This document shows, piece after piece, positions 51,901-61,659 of a stretch of 64,000 bases of DNA. The position numbers and the translations under genes were made by a program. The stretch comes from Clostridia bacterium (GTDB taxonomy: Bacteria > Bacillota > Clostridia > Monoglobales > Monoglobaceae): assembly GCA_017456605.1 (NCBI GenBank), contig JAFTJA010000007.1:20403-84402 (forward strand). The letters run 5' to 3'. The notes below the pieces were generated by a model. It did not search any database. It was not told the DNA's origin and was given only the letters and a program-made list of their open reading frames with translations. Numbering within the stretch: position 1 is the first letter of the stretch; each line of letters begins with the position of its first letter.

Positions 51901-52344
51901 TTATTTTACAAACATAAGGGTGTTGGTTTCTTCATCCATTTGGGCGCTGTAACCGAAATATGCGGCTGCAACACTTGCCGGTATATAAGTTCTGCCCTGC
52001 TCATTGTTGAGGAAGACCGCCTTTTCCATCTCAATCTTGCCGCCGTCCTCAATGGTGTTTGCAAAGAATAAGTTGTTATTAACCTGCAAAACAATCATAG
52101 CACCATTTTCGTCTGCCCCCATAACAAGCTGTTCTGTTTCTGCCCACTCTATTTGAAAACCAAAGTGTTCAAAAATAAATCTTATGGGGATGAAAACCAC
52201 GTCTTCAGCCACAGCAACCTCGCCAAAACCCTCTGCGATTTCCACCTTTTCGCCGTCAATCACAACTTCGTTGGACGCTGCAAAAACCGAAACCGACGCA
52301 AGGACAACGCATAAAATCAAAATCAATGAAACTATCTTTTTCAT
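51901..52344 (-). CDS. Secreted protein with copper-amine-oxidase N-terminal-like (stalk) domain
   Basis: A 147-residue protein with a signal peptide (about residues 1-22, ending VFA-A) and a domain of the copper amine oxidase N1/stalk type: VFIPIRFIFEHFGFQIEWAE and RTYIPASVAAAYFGYSA are the typical paired repeats. Such domains are small structural modules in secreted Clostridia proteins; no catalytic amine-oxidase part is present. Lies between metK and recR with its own terminator. Confidence 0.85.
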   Translation of the reverse strand: MKKIVSLILILCVVLASVSVFAASNEVVIDGEKVEIAEGFGEVAVAEDVVFIPIRFIFEHFGFQIEWAETEQLVMGADENGAMIVLQVNNNLFFANTIEDGGKIEMEKAVFLNNEQGRTYIPASVAAAYFGYSAQMDEETNTLMFVK

Positions 52345-52374
52345 AATAAATCAACCTCGCAATCTTTAATTTGC

Positions 52375-53559
52375 TTAAGCCTTTGCCATTTCTGCAATAA
52401 TTTCTGCCTTGTCTGTCTTTTCCCAGGGAAGCTCAACGTCACATCTTCCAAAGTGACCATAAGCCGCTGTCTGTTTGTAAATCGGACGTCTGAGGTCAAG
52501 CATCTTTATGATTCCGCTTGGAGTAAGGTCAAACACCTTTTCCACAATTTCAGAAATCTTTTCCTCGCTGATTTTTCCTGTTCCAAAAGTATCAACTCTG
52601 AGTGACACGGGCTTTGCAACGCCTATGGAATAAGCGAGCTGAACCTCACATGATTTCGCAAGACCTGCCGCCACAACGTTTTTGGCAACATATCTTGCGG
52701 CATAGGCAGCGCTGCGGTCAACCTTTGTGGGGTCCTTGCCCGAAAAAGCACCGCCGCCATGGCGGGCATAACCGCCGTATGTGTCAACAATAATTTTTCT
52801 GCCGGTATGACCGGAATCCCCCTGGGGTCCGCCAATTACAAATCTACCGGTGGGGTTGATATAAATCTTTGTATCAGCATCCATAAGTTCTGCGGGAACT
52901 GTGGCACGAATAACCTTTTCTTCAATATCGCGACGCAAAACATCCATATCAATATTTTCATCGTGCTGACTTGAAACAACCACCGCATCAATGCGCTTGA
53001 CCGAACCGTCCTCGTCATACTCGGCGGTAACCTGTGTTTTTCCGTCAGGCCTTAAGTATGGCAAAGTTCCATTCTTTCTCACCTCGGTGAGCTTTCTTGC
53101 CATTTTGTGAGCAAGGTCAATGGCCATCGGCATAAAGCTCTCGGTTTCATCACAAGCAAAGCCAAACATCATCCCCTGATCTCCTGCGCCCAGGCCCTTT
53201 TCCTTGTCGCCCTCTTTTGATTCCAGCGCTTCGTCAACGCCAAGTGCAATGTCCGCTGACTGCTTGTCAAGAGCACAGATAACGCCGCAGGTATCACAGT
53301 CAAAACCGTATTTCGCTCTTGTGTAACCCACTTCCCGCACTGCCTCTCTAACAATATGCTGAATATCAATGTTTGCCGTGGTGCTTATCTCACCAACAAC
53401 CACCACAAGCCCTGTGGTGACAGTAACCTCGCAGGCAACCCGAGCAAAGGGGTCCTGTTCATAAATCGCATCAAGCACCGCATCAGAAATTATGTCTGAA
53501 ATTTTGTCAGGATGTCCCTCAGTAACCGATTCTGAAGTAAACAATTTTTTGTAGCCCAT
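52375..53559 (-). CDS. metK: S-adenosylmethionine synthetase
   Basis: MetK makes SAM from methionine and ATP. The 394-residue enzyme has [29 protein letters not shown] and the loop [18 protein letters not shown]. The SD is AGGAGG. A perfect promoter lies about 90 bp upstream. The leader contains only a CGTCTTTTT/AAAAAGACG hairpin (53583-53601) just before the SD; no SAM riboswitch was recognised. Confidence 0.98.
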   Translation of the reverse strand: MGYKKLFTSESVTEGHPDKISDIISDAVLDAIYEQDPFARVACEVTVTTGLVVVVGEISTTANIDIQHIVREAVREVGYTRAKYGFDCDTCGVICALDKQSADIALGVDEALESKEGDKEKGLGAGDQGMMFGFACDETESFMPMAIDLAHKMARKLTEVRKNGTLPYLRPDGKTQVTAEYDEDGSVKRIDAVVVSSQHDENIDMDVLRRDIEEKVIRATVPAELMDADTKIYINPTGRFVIGGPQGDSGHTGRKIIVDTYGGYARHGGGAFSGKDPTKVDRSAAYAARYVAKNVVAAGLAKSCEVQLAYSIGVAKPVSLRVDTFGTGKISEEKISEIVEKVFDLTPSGIIKMLDLRRPIYKQTAAYGHFGRCDVELPWEKTDKAEIIAEMAKA

Positions 53560-53648
53560 TTATTTTTCCTCCTGTATTTATCGTCTTTTTAAAAAAGACG
53601 GTGTAAAGTCAATTCATCAAAATGCATATACACATTCCTTCATTATGC

Positions 53649-53677
53649 ATTATACCCGTTTTTGAGTCTGGTGTCAA
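53649..53677 (-). promoter_or_regulatory. Promoter of metK
   Basis: On the minus strand TTGACA (53677-53672), 17 bp and TATAAT (53654-53649), a full consensus match. Confidence 0.88.
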
Positions 53678-53718
53678 CCATAAAAACCCTATATTTCAAC
53701 AGATTTCTGTAAAATCCC

Positions 53719-53747
53719 TTGACAAGAATTTGCAAAAATTATAAAAT
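53719..53747 (+). promoter_or_regulatory. Promoter of the ECF S-component gene
   Basis: TTGACA (53719-53724), 17 bp and TAAAAT (53742-53747), about 35 bp before the ATG. Confidence 0.85.
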
Positions 53748-53786
53748 ATTACAAAGTACAACAAATTTTATCAGGAGATGTTTATT

Positions 53787-54326
53787 ATGAAAAAAAGTTT
53801 TAACACCAAAGATATGGCTATCACCGCTCTTCTCATTGCCTTTGGGATAATCATTCCCACCATGTTCAGCGGGCTCAGAGTGTATATCCCACCGTTCTCA
53901 GCAACCTTAACCGCTCACGTTCCCGTTTTTGTGGCTATGTTCATTTCGCCGATGTCCGCAATTTTCACAAGTCTCGGCACCACTGTCGGCTTCATTTTTG
54001 CGGGGCTTGACCCGGCGGTTACCGCCCGCGCCTTTTCGCACATTATCTTTGCGATTGTTGGTGCTTTTATGTTTAAAAAAGGTATCAGCATAGTCCTGAC
54101 CGGCGTTGTCACCATGGTTCTCCATGCAATTTTCGAAGCCCTTGTTTCGTTGCTGTTTTTGAGTGCAGGCTGGTCAGCATCAAACGGCAATATGTTCTAC
54201 ATCGCTTTTTATGTCACAGGTATAGGAACTCTCGTTCATCACATAATAGACTATATAATAGCGGTGGTTCTGGTTTCTGCTCTTTCAAAAACAAAAGCAA
54301 TAAAAAGCCTGCCCCGTCTTTTCTAA
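53787..54326 (+). CDS. ECF transporter substrate-binding (S) component-like protein
   Basis: ATG 53787 lies 9 nt after AGGAG; ATG 53778 is too close to that SD. The 179-residue protein has five to six helices with the S-component layout, starting KDMAITALLIAFGIIIPTMF. S components capture vitamins or metals and share an EcfAAT energising module, which is not in this window. The substrate is not evident. It may be co-transcribed with the flavoprotein 21 bp downstream, which could hint at a flavin precursor; that is speculation. Confidence 0.75.
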   Translation: MKKSFNTKDMAITALLIAFGIIIPTMFSGLRVYIPPFSATLTAHVPVFVAMFISPMSAIFTSLGTTVGFIFAGLDPAVTARAFSHIIFAIVGAFMFKKGISIVLTGVVTMVLHAIFEALVSLLFLSAGWSASNGNMFYIAFYVTGIGTLVHHIIDYIIAVVLVSALSKTKAIKSLPRLF

Positions 54327-54347
54327 ATTTATAGAGGATGTGATACT

Positions 54348-54959
54348 GTGGCAAACATAGACAATGCCGCCCTTTTCAAAATCAGCTATGGTCTTTTTGT
54401 TGTGACCTCAAATGACGGCACACGGGACAATGGTCTCATCGTAAACACCGTTTCCCAAATCACCGACTCACCCATCCGAGTTGCTGTTGCTGTGAACAAG
54501 AAGAACTATTCACATGACGTTATCAGAGAAACAAAGAAAATGAACGTTTGCTGTCTGTCGATTGACGCGCCTTTTTCGGTGTTTGAGAATTTCGGTTTCA
54601 GGAGCGGTCGCGACGCCGACAAGTTTGAAGGAATAACTCCCCTCAGGTCAGAAAACGGACTTGCAGTTCTTGGAGAATTCACCAGCGGCTTTATTTCGCT
54701 GGAAGTTGAAAGCTATGTAGATATCGACACCCATGGGATGTTCATCTGCACTGTTACTGAAGCAAAAACTCTTTCGGACAAAGAGAGTATGACTTACACA
54801 TACTATCAGGAAAACGTGAAACCAAAGCCAGAGGCAAAAAAAGCAAAAGGATATGTCTGCAAAATCTGCGGCTATGTCTATGAAGGAGACACCCTCCCCG
54901 ACGATTTCATCTGTCCCTGGTGCAAACACAGTGCAAGCGACTTTGAAAAAATACAGTAA
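54348..54959 (+). CDS. Flavin reductase-rubredoxin fusion protein
   Basis: A 203-residue protein starting at GTG 54348 (SD AGAGG). Residues 1-150 are an FMN-binding flavin reductase-like domain (NGLIVNTVSQITDSP, SVFENFGFRSGRDADKF); residues about 167-203 are a rubredoxin (YVCKICGYVYEG, then CPWCKHSASDF) with the two CxxC iron ligands. This is the arrangement of high-molecular-weight rubredoxin, which passes electrons from NAD(P)H reductases to oxygen- or peroxide-reducing flavoproteins in anaerobes. Confidence 0.93.
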   Translation: MANIDNAALFKISYGLFVVTSNDGTRDNGLIVNTVSQITDSPIRVAVAVNKKNYSHDVIRETKKMNVCCLSIDAPFSVFENFGFRSGRDADKFEGITPLRSENGLAVLGEFTSGFISLEVESYVDIDTHGMFICTVTEAKTLSDKESMTYTYYQENVKPKPEAKKAKGYVCKICGYVYEGDTLPDDFICPWCKHSASDFEKIQ

Positions 54960-54965
54960 TTTTTC

Positions 54966-55003
54966 AAAAAAGCACTCAGCAAATATTTGCTGAGTGCTTT
55001 TTT
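54966..55003 (+). terminator. Terminator after the flavin reductase-rubredoxin gene
   Basis: AAAAAAGCACTCAGCAAAT / ATTTGCTGAGTGCTTTTTT, a long perfect stem with a T run. Confidence 0.92.
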
Positions 55004-55041
55004 GCTTTCACATCCACAACGGATGTATTTCTTTGTATATA

Positions 55042-55470
55042 TTACCATGCACCTTTTATCAGAGAAATGTTTCCATTATTAGCTACACTAATTGTTGTCA
55101 ATTTCCCAAGTTCCTCCAACAAAACCTTTTGCAGTTCGTTAGCCATAGCATTATTTTTCAAATCATTGATTGCAAGATCACAAAAACGTACAAGGACCTC
55201 CTGTCTAAATAGAGAGTCTTCTACTTTTCTAAAATACGATGTTTTTGCAATTATTCCCCATTTTAAAACCTCAACGTGAAAGGATGCAACGTTTGGATCA
55301 CACAGTCTTTTGAAACAAAAACCATCTGGCATAAACGCTTTGCAGACCGCCTCTGTTAACGCTTTAGTTTTTGCACTGTACCGCACAGTATCTCTGTCTA
55401 TCCGCCCTTGTTCTTCTTTTAATTTCTTTTTTTCTTCAATTTTTTCAAACATTGTTTCGAATATTCCCAT
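55042..55470 (-). CDS. Hypothetical protein of an XRE-linked module
   Basis: A 142-residue soluble protein of unknown family. The N-terminus is a charged helix (MFEKIEEKKKLKEEQGR), the middle has two Cys (FCFKRLCDP) and the rest looks alpha/beta. SD AGGAG precedes the ATG. It lies 33 bp after the 58-codon gene and shares its promoter. AT content is higher than in surrounding housekeeping genes. Confidence 0.65.
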   Translation of the reverse strand: MGIFETMFEKIEEKKKLKEEQGRIDRDTVRYSAKTKALTEAVCKAFMPDGFCFKRLCDPNVASFHVEVLKWGIIAKTSYFRKVEDSLFRQEVLVRFCDLAINDLKNNAMANELQKVLLEELGKLTTISVANNGNISLIKGAW

Positions 55471-55503
55471 AGCTTTCTCCTATTTTACAATCGTTTTTCT
55501 TTC

Positions 55504-55680
55504 TTAAACATAATATCTGAACTGCTTAATCAAATATTCAACATCAGAATCGCTTAAACCATATTTTGATACCATTTCTGCTTGAACATTACGTAAGATT
55601 TCTTTTGCCCGGTCTTTATCCGACATATCATTTGCCGTCTTAATAACCGAAAGATATTTGTTGTAACTTGATGAATCCAT
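55504..55680 (-). CDS. Small hypothetical protein of an XRE-linked module
   Basis: A 58-residue helical protein from ATG 55680 (AAGGAGG 9 nt upstream; TTG 55707 is an upstream in-frame alternative). Sequence features are a polar N-terminus (MDSSSYNKYLSVIKTAND) and YGLSDSDVEYLIKQF at the end. No family recognised. First gene after a perfect consensus promoter that overlaps palindromes likely bound by the divergent XRE regulator. Confidence 0.65.
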   Translation of the reverse strand: MDSSSYNKYLSVIKTANDMSDKDRAKEILRNVQAEMVSKYGLSDSDVEYLIKQFRYYV

Positions 55681-55699
55681 CCTTGATTTCCTCCTTTTT

Positions 55700-55788
55700 A
55701 ATTCCAAAACGGAATTTTAGTATATTATAATTCTATTTTGGAATTATGTCAAGTATTTTTTAGAATATAATCTAATATAATATTCTAA
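55700..55788. promoter_or_regulatory. Divergent promoter region with three palindromic operators
   Basis: Minus promoter: TTGACA (55752-55747), 17 bp, TATAAT (55729-55724). Palindromes: AATTCC-AAAAC-GGAATT (55700-55716), AATTC-TATTTTG-GAATT (55729-55745), which covers the -10 edge and spacer, and TTAGAATAT...ATATTCTAA (55760-55788), next to a plus-strand TATAAT (55766-55771). They probably bind the XRE protein encoded at 55806. Confidence 0.75.
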
Positions 55789-55805
55789 AAAGGAACTATA
55801 AGCTT

Positions 55806-56048
55806 ATGAAAATAAGAAAACAAAATTATGGAAATAAAAATTTGGTAGGCAGAAACATTGAACGGATAAGAAAGGAAAAAGGAATCAAACAAAAAGATTT
55901 TATAGCACAAATTCAAATTATGGGATGCGATATGAACCCTACCAGTTATTCAAAACTCGAAGGTCAAGTGCGAAGTGCAACGGATAAAGAAATTTTTGTT
56001 ATTGCAAAAATTCTTGGTGTAACTATTGAAGATTTATTTAATAATTAA
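55806..56048 (+). CDS. XRE-family HTH regulator
   Basis: An 80-residue Cro/CI-type protein. The helix-turn-helix spans about residues 15-50 (GRNIERIRKEKGIKQKDFIA, then PTSYSKLEGQVRSA) and the end TIEDLFNN is typical. SD AAGGAAC is present. It is divergent to two small hypothetical genes and followed by a terminator; it probably represses both directions through the three palindromes. Confidence 0.9.
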   Translation: MKIRKQNYGNKNLVGRNIERIRKEKGIKQKDFIAQIQIMGCDMNPTSYSKLEGQVRSATDKEIFVIAKILGVTIEDLFNN

Positions 56049-56060
56049 CAACAAAAGTAA

Positions 56061-56094
56061 AAAACTCCTCGGACAAATGTCCGAGGAGTTTTTT
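56061..56094. terminator. Bidirectional terminator between XRE gene and tRNA-Arg
   Basis: AAACTCCTCGGACA / TGTCCGAGGAGTTT stem, with A residues before and T residues after. It can stop the XRE transcript and the tRNA-Arg transcript. Confidence 0.9.
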
Positions 56095-56170
56095 GGCGTC
56101 GTTAAGAGGATTCGAACCTCCGACCTACCGCTTAGGAGGCGGTCGCTCTATCCTGCTGAGCTATAACGAC
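56094..56170 (-). tRNA. tRNA-Arg (anticodon CCT)
   Basis: On the minus strand the acceptor GTCGTTA pairs with TAACGAC, discriminator G, encoded CCA. The anticodon stem ACCGC/GCGGT closes the loop CTCCTAA, giving CCT (reads AGG). D-arm AGCTCAGCAGGATAGAGC and T-arm GAGG-TTCGAATCCTC are canonical. 77 nt. Confidence 0.95.
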
Positions 56171-56187
56171 AGATTTTCACAAAACCT

Positions 56188-56216
56188 ATTCTATCACACC
56201 TTAAAGGGTTTATCAA
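56188..56216 (-). promoter_or_regulatory. Promoter of tRNA-Arg
   Basis: On the minus strand TTGATA (56216-56211), 17 bp and TAGAAT (56193-56188), 18 bp before the tRNA. It lies between hemW and the tRNA. Confidence 0.6.
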
Positions 56217-56223
56217 GGCTTTT

Positions 56224-57342
56224 TTAAACAAAATCACTCAAAATCATATTGCTTACAAAAAAGCCTTTATCCGAAAATCGAATATTCCCATTTTTTCTCA
56301 CCAGATGCCCCGTCTTTTCGTATTTCTTGAGTGGCTCGCCAAACACATCATCAATGTCAAGTACAAACCTCTCAAAAAACTTTCTTTCGGATATTCCTTC
56401 ACGAAGTCTCAGCCCCAGAAAAACAAATTCGCTCATCATATCAAAATTATCCAAAGTTTCACAATTTATCTCTGCGCTTTGGTCTTTTTTTATTTTCTCA
56501 ATATACTCCGAAATGCCCAAAGCATTTGAAAACCGAGCACCCTCCACACACGAAAAAGCACCTGCTCCAAGCCCAAGAAAGTCCACGCACTGCCAATATT
56601 TTTTGTTGTGCCTTGACTCACAGCCATTCTTTGCAAAATTTGAAATCTCATATCGGCTGTACCCTGCATTGCCCAACTTTTCTACCGCAAGGTCATACAT
56701 ATCCGCAACAGCGTCATCATCAGGAAGATTCAAATCCATATCCCAAAAGGGTGTCCCCTCTTCAACTTTCAGGGAATAACAGGAAATATGCTCCGCTCCA
56801 AAACCCACAGCCTCATCAAGTGTATCCTCCCAGTCAGCAAGGGTCATACTGGGAAGTCCATACATAAGGTCAAGGGATATATTTTGAAACCCCGCCCGCC
56901 GTGCATTTTGGAAGCAATCCCCAAAATCTTCAAAAGAATGTATTCTCCCCAAAGTTTTAAGGCAATCATCACTTGTGGACTGAAGCCCGATGCTCAGCCT
57001 GTTTATCCCCGCTTCACTCAAGGCGCAAAGACCTTCAAAGCCGATTGTTTTTGGATTGCACTCTATCGTAATCTCCGCATCAGACTCTATTTCAAAGCAC
57101 TCTTTCAAAACAGAAAGTGTCTCGCAAATATAATCAGGGTCAACCGCCGATGGCGTTCCTCCGCCAAAATAGATGGTGTCATACCTCTTTGGATACTTTT
57201 TTGCCTGAATTTTTATTTCCTCACAAAGGGCAGAGAAATAGGGCTCTATCCAGCTTTCCGATTTTGCATAAGAATTGAAATCACAATAAAGGCACTTGCT
57301 CTTGCAAAAAGGAATGTGAATATAAAGCCCCGAATTTTCCAT
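56224..57342 (-). CDS. hemW: Radical SAM heme chaperone HemW
   Basis: A 372-residue radical-SAM protein of the HemN/HemW family. ATG 57342 has AGGAG 5 nt upstream; the frame extends to 57372. The cluster motif is CKSKCLYCDF with IHIPFC before it, followed by YFGGGTPSA and a C-terminal HemN domain. HemW homologues bind heme and deliver it to apoproteins; the older name is oxygen-independent coproporphyrinogen oxidase-like. It lies 38 bp after lepA, the usual Firmicute order. Confidence 0.93.
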   Translation of the reverse strand: MENSGLYIHIPFCKSKCLYCDFNSYAKSESWIEPYFSALCEEIKIQAKKYPKRYDTIYFGGGTPSAVDPDYICETLSVLKECFEIESDAEITIECNPKTIGFEGLCALSEAGINRLSIGLQSTSDDCLKTLGRIHSFEDFGDCFQNARRAGFQNISLDLMYGLPSMTLADWEDTLDEAVGFGAEHISCYSLKVEEGTPFWDMDLNLPDDDAVADMYDLAVEKLGNAGYSRYEISNFAKNGCESRHNKKYWQCVDFLGLGAGAFSCVEGARFSNALGISEYIEKIKKDQSAEINCETLDNFDMMSEFVFLGLRLREGISERKFFERFVLDIDDVFGEPLKKYEKTGHLVRKNGNIRFSDKGFFVSNMILSDFV

Positions 57343-57380
57343 TTTTTCTCCTAACGGCCAAAAATCTGCCACGTTTAAAT

Positions 57381-59186
57381 TTAATCCAGCTTGAGTACCG
57401 ACATAAACGCCTCCTGGGGGACTTCCACCGAGCCCACCTGACGCATACGTTTTTTGCCCTCTTTTTGCTTTTCAAGAAGCTTTTTCTTTCTGGTAATGTC
57501 ACCGCCGTAACACTTTGCCAGAACGTCCTTTCGCATTGCATGAACAGTTTCACGGGCAATAATCTTGCTGCCCACCGCCGCCTGAATGGGAATTTCAAAA
57601 AGCTGGCGGGGAATGGACTCTTTCAGCTTTTCAGCAATGCGTCTACCACGGGCATATGCCTTTTCCTTGTGCACAATGAACGAAAGAGCATCAACCATAT
57701 CGCCGTTAAGCAAAATATCAAGCTTCACAAGCTCTGATTTCTGATAATTTTTCATTTCATAGTCAAATGACGCATAACCCCGTGTCCTTGATTTGAGAGC
57801 ATCAAAGAAATCGTAGATAATTTCATTGAGAGGCAACTCATACTTAAGCGTTACTCGGTTTTCATCAAGATAGGTCATATCAATATATGTGCCACGCCGC
57901 TCCTGACAAAGCTCCATAATGCTACCCACAAATTCCTTTGGAGTCATTATGTTTGCCCCAACTATTGGCTCTTTCATATAGTCAATTTCCTGTGCCCCAG
58001 GAAGATTTGTGGGGTTTGAAATTGTCAGCATTGTGCCATCCGTCTTGTACACCTGATATTCAACCGATGGAGCTGTTGTGACCAAATCAAGGTTATATTC
58101 ACGCTCCAAGCGTTCCTGAATAATTTCCATATGCAAAAGCCCCAAAAAGCCGCATCTGAAGCCAAAACCAAGAGCCACCGAGGTCTCTGCGTCAAACTGA
58201 AGCGCCGCGTCATTGAGCTGTAGCTTTTCAAGAGCATCTCTCAAATCGTTGTATCTCGCCCCGTCTGCTGGATAGACACCCGAATACACCATGGGCTTTA
58301 CTTCCTTATACCCGGGAAGAGCTTCGTTCGTTCCGCCTTTTGCCAATGTAATGGTGTCACCCACACGCACATCCCGCACGTTTTTGATGCTGGCGGCAAT
58401 GTATCCAACCTCACCCGCCTTGATTTCTTTGGCAGGAAGTACGCCAAGAGGATTGAGATATCCCACTTCCACAACGTCAAAGGTGCTTCCGCTTGCCATC
58501 ATCTTGATTGCATCGCCGACTTTGAGCTTTCCGTCAACCACCCTGACATACGCAATAACGCCTTTGTAGCTGTCATAATACGAGTCAAAAATGAGCGCCT
58601 TGAAAGGTGCACTTTCGTCTCCCGCAGGGGGAGGAACGTCCTCAACAATCCTTTCAAGAACCGCTTCGATATTTATTCCGTTCTTTGCAGAAACAAGGGG
58701 AGCATTTTGAGCATCGATACCAATAACATCTTCGATTTCCTGCTTGACAACCTCGGGTTGCGCCGACGGCAAATCGATTTTGTTTATCACCGGCACAAGC
58801 TCCAAGTCGTGTTCAAGTGCAAGATAGGTGTTCGCCAAAGTCTGCGCCTCAATTCCTTGCGCCGCATCAACAATCAAAACCGCACCCTCACACGCAGCCA
58901 GGCTTCGCGATACCTCATAATTGAAGTCCACGTGTCCCGGTGTGTCAATAAGGTTGAGGACATATTTCTCGCCATCCTTTGCAGAATACAAAAGGCGCAC
59001 AGCCCTTGCCTTTATAGTAATTCCACGCTCTTTTTCAAGCTCCATATTGTCAAGAACCTGGTCCTGCATTTCACGATTGGTGAGAGAATCAGTCATCTCC
59101 AAAAGGCGGTCAGCCAATGTGGACTTTCCGTGGTCAATATGTGCAATAATCGAAAAATTTCGTATGTTCTTCTGGTATTCGTTCAT
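57381..59186 (-). CDS. lepA: Elongation factor 4 (back-translocase)
   Basis: LepA is a ribosome-associated GTPase. The 601-residue protein has G1 [15 protein letters not shown]3 DTPGHVDF and G4 NKIDLPSA, the EF-G-like domains II, III and V, and the unique LepA C-terminal domain ([20 protein letters not shown]). Length is standard. It is followed by hemW. Confidence 0.98.
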   Translation of the reverse strand: MNEYQKNIRNFSIIAHIDHGKSTLADRLLEMTDSLTNREMQDQVLDNMELEKERGITIKARAVRLLYSAKDGEKYVLNLIDTPGHVDFNYEVSRSLAACEGAVLIVDAAQGIEAQTLANTYLALEHDLELVPVINKIDLPSAQPEVVKQEIEDVIGIDAQNAPLVSAKNGINIEAVLERIVEDVPPPAGDESAPFKALIFDSYYDSYKGVIAYVRVVDGKLKVGDAIKMMASGSTFDVVEVGYLNPLGVLPAKEIKAGEVGYIAASIKNVRDVRVGDTITLAKGGTNEALPGYKEVKPMVYSGVYPADGARYNDLRDALEKLQLNDAALQFDAETSVALGFGFRCGFLGLLHMEIIQERLEREYNLDLVTTAPSVEYQVYKTDGTMLTISNPTNLPGAQEIDYMKEPIVGANIMTPKEFVGSIMELCQERRGTYIDMTYLDENRVTLKYELPLNEIIYDFFDALKSRTRGYASFDYEMKNYQKSELVKLDILLNGDMVDALSFIVHKEKAYARGRRIAEKLKESIPRQLFEIPIQAAVGSKIIARETVHAMRKDVLAKCYGGDITRKKKLLEKQKEGKKRMRQVGSVEVPQEAFMSVLKLD

Positions 59187-59215
59187 CTTGGGTTTCCTTC
59201 CGAAAATATTGTAGC

Positions 59216-60229
59216 CTATCCTTTATATCCGTTTGGGTTTTGTTGCTGCCATCTCCAGCCATCAGCGCACATATCCTCCAGGGTCTTTTTCGCTACAAAT
59301 CCAATTTCTTCTTTTGCTTTCTTGGGGTCAGCAAAGCACGCATCTATATCCCCCGGTCTGCGAGCTTCAATTTTGTAAGGAAGCTCTCTGCCGCAAGCCT
59401 TTGAAAACGCCTTTATCATATCCAGCACGCTATAACCCTGACCTGTGCCGAGGTTGTAGGTGACAATTCCTGACTTCTTTGAAATCTTTTCAAGGGCCCG
59501 AAGGTGCCCATCAGCAAGGTCAATAACATGGATATAATCACGCACTCCCGTGCCATCGTGTGTGTCATAATCGTTTCCGAAAACGTGAACATAGTCACGC
59601 TTGCCCACTGCAACCTGAGCAACATACGGCATAAGATTGTTGGGAATTCCCTGTGGGTCTTCGCCGATAAGTCCGCTTTCGTGAGCACCTACCGGATTAA
59701 AATATCTGAGAATTGCAATATCCCAATCAGGGTCAGCAATCGCTAAATCCCGAAGAATTTCTTCAATCATAAGCTTTGTTCTGCCATAAGGGTTTGTGCA
59801 CGAAAGGGGAAAATCCTCACAAATCGGAACAGTATGGGGCTTTCCATAAACTGTTGCCGATGAACTGAACACCAATCTTTTTACTCCAAACTCGCTCATA
59901 AGCTCACAAAGGTTCACTGTGCTGTAAATATTGTTATGATAATACCAAAGAGGCTTTGAAACCGACTCGCCAACAGCTTTAAGTCCTGCAAAGTGTATGA
60001 CAGCGTCGAACTTATTTTCTTCAAAAACGCGTCTCAGGGCTTCTTTGTCAACCATATCCACTTCATAAAACTTTATTGACTTTCCTGTGATTTTTTCAAC
60101 TCGTTTGAGCGATTCCTCTGAGCTGTTTGAAAGGTTGTCAACCACCGTAACCTGATAGCCCGCATCAAGAAGCTGAACACAGGTGTGACTGCCGATATAT
60201 CCCGCACCGCCAGTAACTAAAATATGCAT
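59216..60229 (-). CDS. galE: UDP-glucose 4-epimerase
   Basis: GalE interconverts UDP-glucose and UDP-galactose for surface polysaccharide and galactose metabolism. The 337-residue extended SDR has [10 protein letters not shown] (NAD site), the S/T-Y-K triad with SSSATVYG and the YGRTK motif, and [19 protein letters not shown] precedes the ATG. It is preceded by its own promoter and lies 29 bp from lepA, probably unrelated functionally. Confidence 0.97.
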   Translation of the reverse strand: MHILVTGGAGYIGSHTCVQLLDAGYQVTVVDNLSNSSEESLKRVEKITGKSIKFYEVDMVDKEALRRVFEENKFDAVIHFAGLKAVGESVSKPLWYYHNNIYSTVNLCELMSEFGVKRLVFSSSATVYGKPHTVPICEDFPLSCTNPYGRTKLMIEEILRDLAIADPDWDIAILRYFNPVGAHESGLIGEDPQGIPNNLMPYVAQVAVGKRDYVHVFGNDYDTHDGTGVRDYIHVIDLADGHLRALEKISKKSGIVTYNLGTGQGYSVLDMIKAFSKACGRELPYKIEARRPGDIDACFADPKKAKEEIGFVAKKTLEDMCADGWRWQQQNPNGYKG

Positions 60230-60280
60230 AATTTATACCTCCAAATTGTTGCTTTCACAACATATTTATTTTGAAATTAT

Positions 60281-60309
60281 ATTTTAACACATTTTTATTC
60301 ATATTTCAA
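60281..60309 (-). promoter_or_regulatory. Promoter of galE
   Basis: On the minus strand TTGAAA (60309-60304), 17 bp and TAAAAT (60286-60281), about 50 bp before the ATG. Confidence 0.7.
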
Positions 60310-60392
60310 GTGTTTTAAGAGGCCTTTCCCTATCCCACAAAAAACTTTGGTGCCAAATAGTACCATTTTTATACTTTTGTCTGATTGTATGC

Positions 60393-60480
60393 TATAATTA
60401 TAAAGGGGTGCGAAAAGCATTCCTCGCATGGCTCATTGTTGCGACACACTGCAAAAGGGACGGAAAATCCGTCCCCTTTG
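60393..60480 (+). ncRNA. Possible short transcript ending at the rpoD terminator
   Basis: A TATAAT (60393-60398) with a poor -35 is followed after about 7 bp by GGGGTGCG and about 75 nt with TGCGA/TCGCA pairing, ending in the GGGACGGA/TCCGTCCC hairpin. No known RNA family was recognised (not 4.5S, tmRNA or 6S by eye). Evidence is thin. Confidence 0.25.
60453..60479. terminator. Terminator of rpoD
   Basis: GGGACGGA-AAA-TCCGTCCC stem; on the minus strand TTTT follows, 18 bp after the rpoD stop. Confidence 0.8.
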
Positions 60481-60496
60481 TGGTTATATGATTTTT

Positions 60497-61645
60497 TTAT
60501 TCCAAATAGTCCTTAAGCTTTTTGCTGCGACTTGGATGTCTGAGTTTCCTCAGTGCTTTTGCCTCAATCTGTCGAATTCTTTCACGGGTAACGTTGAATT
60601 CCTTGCCCACTTCCTCCAAGGTTCTTGCTCTGCCGTTGTCAAGACCAAAGCGAAGACGGAGCACCTTTTCTTCACGGGGAGTGAGGGTACTTAAAACATC
60701 CATCATCTGTTCTTTGAGAAGCCTGAATGTAGCTGCATCCTGAGGAGCAGGAGTCTCGTTGTCCTGAATAAAATCCTGAAGGGAGCTGTCTTCTTCCTCG
60801 CCTATAGGGGTTTCAAGTGATACGGGTTCTTGCGCAATTTTCATAATCTCGCCGATTTTGTCAATGGGCATATTGAGTTCTTTTGCCACCTCTTCAGGTA
60901 GCGGGTCACGTCCAAGCTCCTGAACAAGCTGTCTCGTAACTCTTATGAATTTGTTGATTGTTTCAACCATATGAACAGGAATTCTTATGGTTCTTGCCTG
61001 GTCGGCAATAGCACGGGTGATGGCCTGCCTTATCCACCACGTCGCATAAGTACTGAATTTGTAGCCCTTGGTATAGTCAAACTTTTCAACCGCTTTGATA
61101 AGGCCAAGATTTCCCTCCTGAATGAGGTCCAAAAACAGCATACCGCGGCCCACATAGCGTTTAGCGATGCTTACAACAAGTCTGAGGTTTGCCTCTGCCA
61201 ATCGGTGCTTTGCATCAGCATCGCCGTCAACCATTTTTTGTGCAAGCTCTGCCTCCTCTGCGCCTGAAAGAAGCGGAACTTTTCCGATTTCCTTAAGATA
61301 CATACGCACCGGGTCATCAATGCTCACGCTGTCAGGCACAGACAAGTCTGCAAGCTCATCCTCGGTGATTTCAAAATCGTCGTTTTCTTCAAGTTCAGGA
61401 AGCTCATCGCCGAAATTTCCTACGATTTCAATACCCTGCTTTTCGATGAAATCATAAATTCTCTCTATTTGCACAGGGTCCATCTCAACAGCCTCGAGCT
61501 TCGCAGAGATGTCCCCGTACGAAAGCTCGCCGTTCTTTTTGCCCAGTTCAACCAGTTCCTGAACCGCCTGTTTCTGCATATCCTTGGTCGTAGGAGTCTT
61601 TTTTGTTTCTTCTGCTGCCTGTACAGCGTTTTCCTTTTTAGCCAT
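60497..61645 (-). CDS. rpoD: RNA polymerase primary sigma factor
   Basis: The 382-residue housekeeping sigma factor (SigA). It has an N-terminal acidic region, region 1.2 ([17 protein letters not shown]), region 2 with the -10-binding [17 protein letters not shown], region 3 and region 4.2 with [19 protein letters not shown] for the -35. Length is that of Firmicute SigA. It follows dnaG by 14 bp, the conserved macromolecular-synthesis operon. Confidence 0.98.
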   Translation of the reverse strand: MAKKENAVQAAEETKKTPTTKDMQKQAVQELVELGKKNGELSYGDISAKLEAVEMDPVQIERIYDFIEKQGIEIVGNFGDELPELEENDDFEITEDELADLSVPDSVSIDDPVRMYLKEIGKVPLLSGAEEAELAQKMVDGDADAKHRLAEANLRLVVSIAKRYVGRGMLFLDLIQEGNLGLIKAVEKFDYTKGYKFSTYATWWIRQAITRAIADQARTIRIPVHMVETINKFIRVTRQLVQELGRDPLPEEVAKELNMPIDKIGEIMKIAQEPVSLETPIGEEEDSSLQDFIQDNETPAPQDAATFRLLKEQMMDVLSTLTPREEKVLRLRFGLDNGRARTLEEVGKEFNVTRERIRQIEAKALRKLRHPSRSKKLKDYLE

Positions 61646-61659
61646 AAATCTTCGCCTTT

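Noticed and set aside
53560..53777. SAM riboswitch in the metK leader
   Set aside because: Only one simple hairpin next to the SD; none of the conserved SAM-box elements was recognised.
60393..60480. SRP (4.5S) RNA, 6S RNA or tmRNA
   Set aside because: Length and conserved loops do not match; kept only as a weak candidate transcript.
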